Assembly: GCF_008831285.2 (NCBI RefSeq) | Contig: NC_045145.1 | Location: 3,202,723 to 3,266,722, forward strand | Direction: 5' to 3' | Length of the DNA: 64,000 bases | Source of the DNA: Nymphaea colorata | Lineage: Eukaryota > Streptophyta > Magnoliopsida > Nymphaeales > Nymphaeaceae | In this document: positions 1 through 12,310 of the stretch, piece after piece | How the letters are laid out: every line of letters starts with the position of its first letter | Numbering within the stretch: the first letter of the stretch is position 1 | Notes under the pieces: model-generated | What the model was told of the DNA's origin: nothing | The model's database searches: none | The model's input: only the letters and a program-made list of their open reading frames with translations | Translations under genes and position numbers: made by a program

Positions 1-2090
1 AACAAACAAACGATGCAGGTGAAGGGAAAGAAAAGAAAAGAAGAATTCACGTTATCTCGTTTGACTCGACGACAATTGACATCGGTTATTTGCCTCATTT
101 GACATCGAATGGACGCCCTCATATATAGGGATGTATGTAATAAACTCTTGAACGATTTTCACGTTGGGACCAGAGGATATGCACAAAATCTTAAACCAAC
201 CCTTAACTTTTGTCATTTAGCAGATCTCGTCCCATCCTTGTTTTTGTTTCCTTTCCTTACAAGTATGGATTTTAGTTCATTTAATTTGACTAGAGATGTC
301 AATAAATCGGATGTAATCGTATCTATTTTCTAGATATTTATAAATTTGGATTCAAATATAAACAAAGAAAAATTGTATCCGAATAATTTTACAATTTGAA
401 ACTGATTTTTATATTATGTGAATCTAAATTCAAATTTTAAATCAAATTTGGTCACTCTTCAAAATGTAAAAGCATTAGATATAAGGTATTTGTTTAAAAA
501 TAAACATGATGTAAATCTATCTATATTTAAATCAAATCTGAATCCAGTCTCATTTTTTAATTGGGTATTAAAACTAAAACTTTTTTTCATATCTAACGTT
601 TTCGAAACAATTTGGTTTGACGGATATATTGACATCCCTCAATTTAACTTTAACGTTTTGAGTCCATTTATGTTCAATGGTCAAATTGATTTTGACTCCG
701 ACCACACCTCTAAGTTTTAACTATAATTATATATTAAGAAATGAGAAGCGTGTTTAGATGCTGCTTACTATCAATTTGTAATATAAATCGAATTTTTGCA
801 ATTGTAATTCATTTAAAGTAACTTATTATAACGCCAAAATCAAGTTTATAAAGTTTTAGCATCAATCGCCTTTCTATGATTTCTAAAATGAAAAATTCTT
901 CCTTCGGAGATAACGTTTTCCTTTTTTTTGTAGATGAAAATCAATGCCGCTTGGAATGGGAGTGAGGGCGTTCCGCACGGGAAGAGTCCGCTTTCGTGTT
1001 GCCATGCCACAAATGTGCACGACGTTTTCTCGGGGCGTAGTTTTGGCCACGACGCGGCAACCAATAAAGGGATGCCACGTCGGATAATGTCCAGCGTGGC
1101 GGCCGAGCTGTCGACGTAGGAAAACTGCTCCCGGATTTTCCCGCAAACGTCATCGTGTCCGCAAATGGATCTGAATCGGATTTGGATTTGGATCCAAATA
1201 GTTTGGATAACCAAGAGTGGATCGGGGACGCACGGTCAGTGACTTGATCCACCGATTTGCCTTAAAACCGCACACGCAACGTTGAAGGGACGCGGTTGGC
1301 CCGTAGTCAACGACCAGATCCCCACCCTTCCCCAAGTCAAAGATAATTTTAGCGGCTGGTTCCATGATAGAAGACCAGTCAAAGAAGACTCAGCTTGAGC
1401 TTCGGTTTGACTGGATCAAGTTTTGACCATGCGCCTCTCTCTGTCTCAGTCTCTATCAATGTTGTAAAGGACAGTCGAGCTAAACATTTCAAAAGAAATC
1501 AAAAAAACTATTTCATATAAATAAACCAAAAAACAATTCATCATTCATAAACCATAATATTATCAACAATATATTTAAAAATAAGAAACTAACATAATAA
1601 ACGTCCATCACAAGTTTAGAATGTTTCGGATTATATCATAAGTTCACAACATAAAATTGATCTATCATCATTATCATCAATCAACATTAACATGTTTATC
1701 TTCATTCACGTTTTCTTTGTAAATTATTTCAAGGGCGGAGCCAAAGTAGAAACTGCTTGGGCTCTAGTCCCACCACAAAATTTAAAAAAAATATATGTGT
1801 AAATTTTAAAAAAAATTTAAAAATATATATAATTTCACTTGTTATATATAAAAATTAAAAAAAAAGATATTTCGACTCTAATCAAAATTTAAAATCTTTG
1901 ATTCGCGGCATGAAACGTTCTCACCAACATACGATCCATCTTTCTAGAACACCAGTACAACATTCTGCAGCTTTTACAAATGTTTAGAAACAGAAAGAAG
2001 GAACTATTTTAAAAACAGAAAGGGAAAACAGCTCTTGCAAATTGCCTTTTCATGTTAAAACTTAGTGAAAACAATTGTCGTTTCTTTTCC
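1..2090. other. intergenic, no gene recognised
   Basis: No exon or conserved protein motif is recognisable. Bases 300-850 are very AT-rich. Bases about 930-1400 are distinctly more GC-rich, with several short overlapping ORFs on both strands that look like chance reading of GC-rich DNA. A run of degenerate GGATTTGGAT-type repeats lies near 1165-1205. At about 1733-1890 there is a short AT-rich stretch beginning with an AGGGCGGAGCCAA motif, of the kind seen at the ends of many plant repeat remnants; no partner end was found. Confidence 0.5.
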
Positions 2091-3255
2091 GGGGAAGATG
2101 CATGCAACATTAGCATATTGTTGCTTTTGATAAATAGCCTTTATAGTCTCTATTTTCCCATTGTTCATGTTCCTATACAAATCACTAAACTTGTATTGAC
2201 TCAAAGGGATTGCTGTAGCAGAGTTTGTCTCGAGTTCCCTCCAGACACTTCCATACACATGGCAGTTGCCTTTTCATAAAGGTTAGACTATATATCTTTT
2301 ACAAAATTAAGTGCATCTTTTAAAGAGCACTAAGTGAAACATCATAGGGGGCATTTAGATGATATTCCAAAGCCAGGTTTTGTCACCAAAATCATGTTTT
2401 TGGAGTGTTTGGGTACCATCAAAAGTAGGTTTGTAAAAACCTCGTTTTAATAAAACCTGGTTTTGTAAAAGAAAGTGAAAAACAATCCCTCTTGGGTTAC
2501 TCAAAACCAGGTTTTGAGTATAATCACCCAAATAAAGAAACCAAATTTTCAAAGTTCATTAGAAAACTTCACAAAACTTGGTCAGAAGCAAGTATTTTCA
2601 CTACTTCATGGAAGCATGAACAGCATAAAAGAAACTGTACAATTGGGTCAAAGGTACATCCTCGGTTTGTTTGATTCCTATGGATGCTATTCTCTTGAAC
2701 TGTAAATAGTGGAATCACAACACTCTAATTGAAGAAGGGTAAAGTACCGCATCTCATCATTTACAACCAAGGGGAGTAGAATTCGTAAAAAAATGGATGA
2801 TGTGCCGCCTGTTTGACCAGCTATGGGGCAGTTTTCTTTGGGTTCTCAAAACCTGTTTTTGAATAACCTAGTTTGCCACTTTCACTCTCTTACAAAAACC
2901 AGATTTTGTTAAAATTGGGTCATTCTCAAACCCAACCCCGATTTTGATGGCACCCAAACACTCCAAAAACCTGAAAAACCCGATTTTGCTATCCATAATG
3001 CTTTTCTTGACTCTTAATGCCGTTAAAAAGATGCACTTAATTTTTTAACTTTAAGAGATATACTTAATTTTAGCTTTTGTGAAAGGCAAAGGCCAAGGGT
3101 ATAAAAACCCAAGAGCCTGCAAACTCGAGACATACTTTACCTCAGCAATCAATACACCTTTAGTTTTTGGTCCCAGGAACTAGAGAGATGATAGTTTTGC
3201 TTTATTAATAATAAAAAGAAATTAAGGAAACATGTCTTCCATTTTCGGCGTCCTT
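2090..3255. repeat. large imperfect inverted repeat (foldback element)
   Basis: Two arms, roughly 2090-2525 and 2830-3255, are imperfect reverse complements of each other. Perfect inverted blocks include AAAATTAAGTGCATCTTTT at 2303-2321 against 3026-3044, and an 18-bp block at 2397-2414 against 2952-2969. Weaker pairing continues outwards through TGTCTCGAGTT-like and TGTATTGA-like blocks near 2185-2240 and 3120-3155. The spacer of about 300 bp shows no gene. This looks like a foldback or MITE-type element, or an old inverted duplication. The outer borders are approximate and I found no convincing target-site duplication. Confidence 0.7.
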
Positions 3256-4618
3256 TTAAAAGGCAAAATGCTAGAATGAGTCTCCCACTAGCCGAGAAGC
3301 TATGTAAGATTTTACAGCACTATCTTTTTTATGAATAGACGAGCAGACGGAGAATTGACTGTCTCAAGATCCAAAATCAGCATATCCCGTCCTATTCATA
3401 CCCACACCCTCGTTCAGATGGTATGACCACTTATCGCGATAGACTCAGGCTCGTTTCTGTTCATTGCTTCGATAGACGCAGCTAGAATAAAAGAACTTGA
3501 ATGTCCTCATTATGATGCACACCATCTATTTATTGCGCGTTTTATTTTGTCCCTGTTCCTAACCCACCAAGAGTCACCTCTTTAAACAATGTTTGAGACG
3601 ACTCAACGAGTAACCTTTTATTCCAATATAAAATCACAGACGGCCCAAATATTCAGTCAACTGGGCTGTTCTTCCAGGCCTATTAGAAGGGCAACAAAAA
3701 GATGACAGCAAAGTCTTGCCAAACTTCATGAGGATAAAGATCATCCCACTAAAGGTAGAGAAGTAGACAAACGTGTCTAGCAATCCCCTTTCCAGCATTG
3801 TAAATCGTTTTCTTTAAGAGGTACCCATAAAGACTGCATAGCATCTTGAATTGTTTTTCTTTAGGAGGTACCCACAAAAATTTCCTAGTTCTTGGTGTCA
3901 CTGTTAGGCCAGCAGTTGGTAGACGGCCAGTGGTTGGTTCAAATATCAGAGGCACTTGCCCAGGACAATAGGGCGGTAAGTGACCTGGAGGTTTATGCCC
4001 TAAGAGTCTCTCATCTTAGAGTGGCTTCCCCCAAGTAAATTTCTAAATAGAAAGCAAATTACCACCTAAATCTGATTATCAGCAGGGAAGCAAGCTACAA
4101 GTGAAAATGGCACACTACAAAAGCCATAAGATGTCTTGATTTTTACGTGGCAAAGCGATAATCGGAACAAGAATCCCTTAACCTTGAAGCATCTCAGGTT
4201 CATTGTAAGCGCAGAGGATTTCAGGCTAAATTCTAGGCTACTGAGGTCTGCAATCTTGGACAGAAGGCTAATTCCCTTGGCTATGAAATCCTAGCATGGC
4301 TGCAAATGGACTGGATCCAGGATCAGAGTTATGAAGCTCTTGGCTTTTCGCAAAGCGAACCCGGCCGACAACGAACTTTAGACCCAAATCAACAAAGCAA
4401 GCCCTTACATTCATTCTGGAAAATACCATCATGCAATGTGACCCAACAACAGCTACTTACATTATCTTTTTCTTGAGTCTCACACCTGGATGATTTAAAC
4501 CCACAGAAGCTTACTTATGTTCACTCTTTCTGTGTCACATACATGGCCTCTCGCAGAAGGCTTTACAAAATCCCCGAGAAGTTCACAAACTCCAAAACCA
4601 TGGCGAACCGAATTTTAC
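3255..4618. other. downstream flank of eIF5A, no gene recognised
   Basis: This stretch lies beyond the eIF5A stop codon, so its right part should hold the 3' untranslated region of that minus-strand gene. No other exon, transposon end or RNA gene was recognised. Short ORFs such as the one at 3749-3955 show no family motif. Confidence 0.4.
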
Positions 4619-5072
4619 CTACTTTGGGCCAATGTCCTTCAGGGCACAGATTTGTTCCTCCCCCATGGCAGACATCACAGTCACGACCAGATCCTTCCCT
4701 TCGCCAAAACCATCCTTAATCTGCAGGTAACAGCACAAAGACGTAATCAGCGCATGAACAAAGAAAGATCCATCCTAGATAGTGGCACAGCCAAGTAACT
4801 TGCAAATTATTATACTTCATGTCTGCATAACAGAACCATAATATCTGTGTGTTTGGGTATTTACACGGTGCAGGTGCAGACACACACACACACCCCGAGA
4901 GAGAGAGAGAACATATTCTCTAAAAGGTCCTGAAAAGAAACTTAACAAATAACCCCCCTAACTCCTAAAGTTCTCGGAACAAACCATCAAAAGTGATCCA
5001 TATACGTTGGAAAAATGAAAAGCAGAAACATTGAAACCTTAAATTTAATACTTGTCCTGTGCGTGCGTGTGC

Positions 5073-5115
<43 letters not shown>

Positions 5116-6990
5116 AGAGAGAGAGAGAGAGCACATTCTTTAAAAGGTCCTAGAAATAGATCTAACAAAGACACCCTGAAGGATGTTGGAAGAAAACCAT
5201 GAACCAACCAACAAATAATCTGAAACATAAACGAGGATCCATACAAGGCTGAAAATAAAAGAAAAGCAGAATATTAAAACCTTGAACCAACATTTCTGGC
5301 CAATTACAAAATTAGACTTGCCAAAAAATTACTGTCAGTTGCACGTTGCCATGGCTGAGATAGCATGGCCTACCATTATGGCATCACATTTTGAGATTTA
5401 CAATAATCTGTCACGAAGATGTAGTTGACTCCTACGTGAGAGCCAGGAGAGAAAAACAACAAAATTGAAGCACGAAAATAGCCCGCCAAATAGGAGAAAT
5501 GACTCCGAAACCGTGGTGAAATATTAAGGAAACACAAAACAGCAAAATGGACTTGTAACTAGATAATGGTCAGCTTCCCCTTAATCCTCACTCTCACAAA
5601 AAACAGATGCGTAATAACAATGTAAGCCTAAACAGACAGCATTCCTTTTTCCTTCGATCCTTGGGAATGGCAACCTGGAGCTAATGCAAACACTCGGTTT
5701 ATGCCAACATTCGCCTTCTTAAAAACTTTAAAGCAGTCCAACCTCCCACATAGTTCAGTGGTTTAGGAATCATTTTAATCAAATAATCTTGTAACTGTGG
5801 GTAGGTGGTGCAGATAAATTCAATAACAACACAACAATCAGGAAAAAATTTATGTCTATGTCACACAGCTGTGGGACGCAGGTACGATTGCCGTTGCAGT
5901 ATTATTTCACAAAAAACATTGGTGCTGGTGCGGCTAGAACATATATTCATATATCTATGTGTGCTTATAACAAATAAAATTGTCCATAAACAATAAAACT
6001 ACCAATAAAATTTTCATAAATAATAAGTAATAATTAATGAATAACAACCTATCATTTTATCATCCATCCAAAGGACGGAAAGCAATTTGTTTGCTGCTGC
6101 ACCTGAATTGCACTCAGCAACCTTTTTGCAGAGTCGGTAACTCGTGTTACTTAGATTTACATTATTAGAAACACAGATAAACCATGCCATTCACAGGCTT
6201 CTATTTTAATACTGCCATTTTTCCCGCCATATATATTGTTTCTTACAGGGCCACACTATAAGTAGTCATACGAACTGAGCAACATATGCTGATCTTGCTA
6301 TATTGCTCTCTACAAGTAATAAAAGTTAAAACTCGATTAATTAAATAAAAAGAAGCGATCGGTAAATGAAAAAATAAAAGCTATTGCCAAGAAAACCAAG
6401 TCTTGGCATGAGAGCGACACACTTTTGCAGAAAGTATTATCATCCATGGTTTCAGGAATGTGGTAAGATACATACACCTAATGGCAATGTTCAAACTACA
6501 AAAGGAATTACATTACTTGGGAAGTGAGAAGACAGCAAATTGTATCATCTCTCTCTCTTTCTCAGCATCTTCCTCTCTCTCTCTCTCTCTTAAAGCCAAG
6601 GAGGGCTTATCCGTGATCGCACGCTAATCCACTGTAATTACAGGTCTCATCGCACAATAGTATCATATATTGCATGTAGAGGTCCACAAGAACTTTAACA
6701 ATTAGAGTCTCGACAACGTGGAGCAGCTAGCTCTGTCTCTCTCGCTCTCTCTGCGTACACACTCTTCCAGAAAAGGAAACAGGGAAATGCCACCTAGTCC
6801 TCCCTCCCGACCCTTTTCTGAAAAAGCAGGAAAAACAACGAGCAGTGGCGGCAATCCACTGACACGAAAAGACAAATCGTGCTGCTCACCTCGAGGATTG
6901 GGACAACGTAAAGGTTGAGGTGTTGACGGTCGGTTAACAATTCTTATTTTATCTGCAGGAAAAGGAGAGTGGTGAACATGACACGTCGCC

Positions 6991-7082
<92 letters not shown>

Positions 7083-9385
7083 TTTTCTCTCGGAAGTTAT
7101 TCACGAGAAATTTCGGTGAAAATGAAAAGCGGTTATGCCTCAAACTACACATTCAACAAATATATATATATATATACAAGAGAGATAATGAGAGTCCTGA
7201 CCAAGCATCTAAGTTTACAATAGAGCGGCAGTGCCCGTTCGTCCAGGAGAAGAAAGTTGATACGGGGAGAAGGATGAGATGAACCAATAATAAACGTGTT
7301 AAATACTTTTAGAGAAAATGATATAGCACAATGAACACCCAACTGAGAAATCAAGATACAGTTGCTAAATACAATCAAACTGCCGTAGAAAGCTAAGCCA
7401 ACCTTTCAGCGCGAAATGCAGGGGAAATATACTAGCACAAAATATACTAGAAATCTATATCAAGATAAACTGCATAACAGAACCACCATATGCCACGATT
7501 GAACCGCATAAACTCCAGCGACCAAGGAAAAATAAACAGAGTTCAACCTGTTGAAGCAGAGAATCGTCGGTTGGGAGCCTAAGATCATCCTTGGTGCCCC
7601 CAGATTCGGTCAGAAGACTCACCTGTTAGATTTGAAAGTCATCAAAACAAGTCGCTGACTAACACGACAAAGTAAATTAGTCCGCACGTTAAAGAAAGGA
7701 AAATTTGCTTACAAAGCCATCTTCAGAAATGTCAATTAACTGGTAATCAGTTCGAGTAACATTGGGAACCTGGTAACGCATTTAAATGTGACATTAGAAC
7801 GCAATCAAAGCAGCAATCATAATCAAAGGAGTAGCTTATCGGAAGGAACATTAAAGTTCTTACATCACAGTTGTGAGAAGAGGGGACAACATCTTCATAT
7901 TTCTTCCCAGTGAAAATGTCGATCCCCACGTAGTGACACTTGGCATGACCATGCTTGCCAGTCTTGGAGGTCGAAACTTCCACCACCTGTGGGAAATAGC
8001 ATAATGTTGATTGCGTGAAAATTTGAATATTCTTTAGATAAAAATTATTCGCAGCCCAAGCAAACCATTGGTAATAAAGTTGCATCGGAATCGATTCCAA
8101 GCTCGTACACACTTTTCCACTGAGAAAGATTTGAGTTCATTCTCACAAAAACGTTAATACGATCAATAACTTATCAACTGCTTCACTGATTCTCAGAGAA
8201 CTTGCTACTAAAAGTAATAAAAAACTGTGAAACTAAGAACACGACAGCGAACTTCAAACGAACAGGATGAGAGAGAGATAACAGTTCTCAACCTTTTTAC
8301 GGATTAAATGAGAGATTGCCAAAAAAGTGATAAAAAACTGCAGAGTTAAGAAAGCATGAGCACAACTTCAAGCAGAATTAAGAAATCAAGACTGTCTGCC
8401 AGCCCATCCATGACTTCAAAGTTCAAACAAGCTAGGAAAGAAAGAAGAGAGAGAGAGAGATTAACAGCTCTCAACTTTTTCACCGGTTCATGGAGAGATG
8501 TCAAAGAAATGCTAAATTAAGAATGCAAGAGTGTCTGTCGACCCTTCCATGACTTCAAAACAAGCTAGATGAAAACTAAAGCTGCAGAATTAAGAAAACA
8601 AGAGTGTCTATCAACCCTTTCATGACTTCAAACAAGCTAGATGTGTGTGTGTGTGTGTGTGTGTGTGAGTCCTGCACTCCTGTGCGAGTGCGTCAGGGGG
8701 AGAAGAAAGTAGCCAGCATTAACTCCACGAAACACACACAGATCACAATCAACCAGGCAGCCTATCAATGGCGCTTTTGAGCTACCCTGAATTGTCTCAA
8801 CCCTAATTTCCCCATAACAAATCAGAGAGGTAGCCACAATATCAGGAAAACCAGAAGCACAAACTCAAGTAGCCGAAAGAACCAATGACCTCCAAACACA
8901 TCAAAATAAGAATTCATGGTCTCCCTTTCGATCCACCACCTGAACTAAGGCCGTCTCAAAATTCAAAACAGAACAATTTCAACCGACGAAAAGACACCTT
9001 TTCTCTCTAAAAACAAAAAGAAAAAAAATTAAAAGATCACTCTCTGACCAGTAATACGGACCATAAACCACCATTTAGGATCCTTCCCCAAGAAAAAACC
9101 ACAACGACCATGAGAAACCAGAATCCACAGCGATTCGGCAACCAAATCCAGTAACCTCGGGATGGACCTTATGAATTCATGAAATCCAGGACTCCAGATT
9201 ACTCGGCCGAGACGGAAGAATGGAGTCAACAAAGAGAAAGGCTATGAAGAAGGAAGCCAAACCTTGCAAGGACGGTTCTTAATGACGACGTATGCATTCT
9301 TACGGATGGTGCCGGCCTGCTGAGGGTAAGTCTTCGATGCGCCGGCGTCAGCCTTCGACTCGAAGTGGTGCTCCTCGTCCGACAT
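4619..9385 (-). CDS. eIF5A: eukaryotic translation initiation factor 5A (eIF5A)
   Basis: eIF5A is a cytosolic translation factor that binds the ribosome E site and relieves stalling in elongation and termination. It works only after one lysine is converted to hypusine. Five exons in minus order: 9385-9263, 7986-7864, 7769-7713, 7622-7548 and 4720-4619; all borders are GT..AG and phases close to 159 aa, the usual plant length. The protein starts [15 protein letters not shown]. The hypusination loop TGKHGHAK is intact, with the modified lysine at residue 52, followed by the C-terminal OB-fold segment ending [10 protein letters not shown]. The start is the only ATG that opens the conserved N-terminus. 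The last intron (4721-7547, 2.8 kb) is long and full of microsatellites, which separates the final exon from the rest. Function is known from the family; the exon model is read directly. Confidence 0.96.
4721..7547 (-). other. long intron 4 of eIF5A with microsatellites
   Basis: This 2.8-kb intron holds a (TA)n tract near 5082-5113 followed by (GA)n, a (CT)n tract near 6571-6590, and a compound (CT)n-(TA)n tract at about 6994-7080, with a further (TA)n near 7161-7175. Short ORFs in it are translations of these repeats. Nothing else was recognised. Confidence 0.8.
6994..7080. repeat. compound (CT)n-(TA)n microsatellite
   Basis: An uninterrupted CT run to about 7040 passes directly into an AT run to 7080. 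It lies inside the last intron of eIF5A and is likely to vary in length. Confidence 0.95.
8372..8643. repeat. three imperfect copies of a ~60-75 bp unit in eIF5A intron 1
   Basis: Three related segments, near 8372-8434, 8513-8570 and 8587-8643, share an AATTAAGAA..CAAGA start, a (T/C)CCATGACTTCAAA-like middle and an ACAAGCTAG end. The last copy runs straight into a (GT)n tract at 8641-8667. They lie in the first intron of eIF5A and look like local duplications. Confidence 0.7.
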
Positions 9386-9516
9386 GGTCACTGGCTGCCT
9401 CAGAGAAAGAAGAAGAAGACGAGAAGCTGAACAAAAAGCAGCAGCAGCGGCAGCAGAGTCCGAGAACAGAGGCGGGGGAGGGAAGGAAGGAAGGAAGGCG
9501 ACGCAGGCGGACGCCT

Positions 9517-9523
9517 ACTTATA
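9517..9523 (-). promoter_or_regulatory. probable TATA box of eIF5A
   Basis: On the minus strand this reads TATAAGT within a GC-rich context, about 135 bp upstream of the eIF5A ATG. That leaves room for a roughly 100-nt leader. The call rests on motif and position only. Confidence 0.55.
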
Positions 9524-9924
9524 GCACGGCCGGCGTGTAACGTGCATCTCAGCCGCTCTCGCACTTGTCGGTTCTCGCTTGAACCGAGAAATTCTCGGCA
9601 CCTGCGGACATTTTCAGCCGTTCGATCAATCCGACAATCGACGATCAGGATCTTCCTCTGTAAAGGAAAAGGAAGTTGAACGAGAAGGTGCGAGGCCGTG
9701 GGGTATGACGTGCCTATCATGATATGATAATTTATTTATCTTAAGATATTTTGCTGATATTTTTTTAAAACATAAGTAGTTTTTGTGTTATATATTATTT
9801 ACTAAATTATATTTTTAAATGGTACCTCAAACGGCGGATCAATGAGCATCGCAGAATATGAGTTTCATTACAAATCTTTTTTTTTATCTTTTTGACTTGT
9901 ATGCCAACTACATTGAGACTATTT

Positions 9925-9928
<4 letters not shown>

Positions 9929-10007
<79 letters not shown>
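9929..10007. repeat. (TA)n microsatellite
   Basis: An uninterrupted TA run of nearly 80 bp, the longest dinucleotide tract in the window. Confidence 0.97.
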
Positions 10008-10008
<1 letters not shown>

Positions 10009-10208
10009 TCACTAAATTAGCATCAGTCATGGCTTATGGTGCAGCGACATTTTATAATAGCTTTAGCAATGATTTATGAAAAAATGGTTTTTAACATTTT
10101 AACCACGGCATGTTTTTGTATATGTGTGTGTGTATAACTATGTATAGTCAGTGTTCTATTTGGGAATTAAAATTCTAGAAACAGAATTCCACTTCAAACT
10201 GAAATTAG

Positions 10209-10320
10209 AATGAAAATTCCAATTTCTAATTTTTCTTTATGTTTGATAGGCGGGAATTTTGATTAATGAAAATTCCAATTTCTAATTTTCCTTTATGTTT
10301 GGTAGGCAGGAGCTCTGATT
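10209..10320. repeat. 56-bp tandem duplication within an AATTCC-rich repeat
   Basis: The motif AATGAAAATTCCAATTTCTA starts at 10209 and again at 10265, each followed by a TTTATGTTTG-(A/G)-TAGGC segment with few changes. Flanking DNA at about 10160-10390 is rich in GGAATT/AATTCC motifs, as in several plant MITE families. No family is assigned. Confidence 0.75.
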
Positions 10321-10913
10321 ACAGAATCGAAAATGATGAGTTGATAAAACAGGAATTAAAATTCTATAAATGATAAATTTAAAACATCATGATACACGTC
10401 CTCAAGAAAGATGAAAAAATTCCAAATTTCTAGGATCATTATTCCACCACCAGGATAGAATCACATGTCTGGAATTTTGATTCAAGAGTTCTACATATCA
10501 ACTTTTAACTATTTTTAAATACTCTAAGAACGTTCATTTTGTAATTGGTTTTAAATTTTTCGCTGATTCAACTATGCTGGTGGATCAGACGAATGAATTG
10601 GCCTCTTGAAATCGAATCGACAGAAGGTCTGATGAAAGAGAGACAAGTAGTGTATTTTAATCATTTTGATATTTTTTAATTTTTATATTTTTTTTGTTTT
10701 TCTGTGCTGGTTCTCTAGTCCTTACATAAACCATACAGTTCTAAAATGTTGTTTCGATTCACAATTGCTTCCGCTTTCGTAGTTCAGCCAATTTACTGAA
10801 CCGCTTGGCAGAAATTAGTAAAGGCTCCCTCTGAAGTTGTCACAACATGGGCATCTTCCATAACTGCCAATGTCTTGTCTTGAAATAGAAATCACATTTT
10901 CTCCTAAAATCAC

Positions 10914-10997
10914 ATGGATGCAGGTGAAAGTTTACAACCATTTTCCTTACCATACACACATTTTCTAAAATGGTTGTAAACTTTCACCTGCATCCAT
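10914..10997. repeat. perfect inverted repeat (31-bp arms, 22-nt loop)
   Basis: Bases 10914-10944 and 10967-10997 are exact reverse complements; the arms begin ATGGATGCAGGTG and end CACCTGCATCCAT. The spacer is 10945-10966. Either strand, if transcribed, would fold into a fully paired hairpin. It may be a very young short foldback element or a small-RNA precursor; nothing in the sequence decides between them. Confidence 0.95.
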
Positions 10998-12310
10998 ATG
11001 TATATTTATATATATGCATGCACACAATACAACAAAAAATCAACATTTAAATAAACAAGTAATATAAATAAAAAGAGAAACTGGTAGGTGATACACACTT
11101 AAATGCTAGAAAGGAACAATCTTAACTCTTTAATCTTTATCAAATTGGTGATTAAGAGATCAACAAGGAGAAAAAGGTGACGTGACATTTTTATTATGTA
11201 ATATTAGTTAACACATTTTTCCAATTTTTTTTTGTTTCAACTCAAGAACTGAGATTGTTCTTTATCCGTTCAACATCTGGACGAATTTTTCTAAATAAAA
11301 ATAGCATATGTTAATTACCAATAGCTCTAAAAGATAAAATAGAAGATAAGTTAAAAACAAGCTACATCTAAGTAAAAGTAAATAGTTGGAATCAGTTTTG
11401 ATCCAAAAAGTACCCAAGTATGCCCTAGCAATCACTTTGCAGTGATAGTACAAACTACAAAGACGCAAGTATAGGGACCTTACTAAGGTACCCATATGAC
11501 TTTAGATTTTCTAAAATCAACAATTCGTGGTTGGAATGGACCTTTCCGTAAGGGAAGGCGCGGATCCTTGATCCAGTCCTCGTCTTTGGAGTGACGATGT
11601 TGTTATTACGAAGTAAAAGAAAAAAGTTAGTAAGCTTTGTCTAGGTTGCCATTAATTTTTTTAATTAATTGACCCACTATTAGTTTATAAAAATACGTGC
11701 ACATAGCATGTAGCTATCACTAGATGCTAAAAGTAAAGTTGGAGAATATAGAGGAGATTGGATTCGATAAGTATAAATCATTAAATCTCATAGAAAAAGA
11801 TAGAACTTTTTCCTTCACCAAATATTCATTGGCATCCTTGCTGGTTATAAATAACAATATCTGAGTCTTGGAGTCCGAACAAACCTCTGAATCTCATAAG
11901 AAATAAAATTTTACCACCCACTAAATCTGCACCTGCTGATCTTTGCATAGATTAAACAACTGAACTATACAAACGTGTATGCAATCACTTTCACCTGAGT
12001 AAATCTGGTCAGCTACAAGACATGGTCAACTCACTTCTGAGAAAGAGAAAATTCAAGAGCTCAATCTATGACAAAAAGATGGTCTAAAATGATTTGAAGT
12101 CTTGCTGCCCTGAGTTTTAACAGGAAAGTAATAAAACGAATCGTGTAAGGGACAAGATTAGAGTACCAGCTTTTTCTCTATAAGATTAAATTTATGCAAA
12201 TCACAAGAATACCACCATAGCTAATGGTGGTTCAGTACTAAAACAGATATGCTGGATCCACATCTTCATGGTACAAGGGCCAGAAATCCAGCTTGCCCTT
12301 CTTCAGCAAG

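Larger units (their letters stand above)
9530..12310. other. intergenic between eIF5A promoter and BUB3.3 3' end
   Basis: No gene is recognised. The interval contains a (TA)n microsatellite of nearly 80 bp (9929-10007), a 56-bp tandem duplication in an AATTCC-rich repeat (10209-10320) and a perfect 31-bp-arm hairpin (10914-10997). The part next to 12310 should carry the BUB3.3 3' untranslated region. Confidence 0.6.

Noticed and set aside
846-1365. Several overlapping ORFs of 60-120 aa on both strands
   Set aside because: They reflect a GC-rich patch with few stops; none has family motifs or plausible splice partners.
9292-9720. ORFs of 82 and 106 aa across the eIF5A first exon and promoter
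   Set aside because: They are shadow frames of the eIF5A exon and its purine-rich leader.
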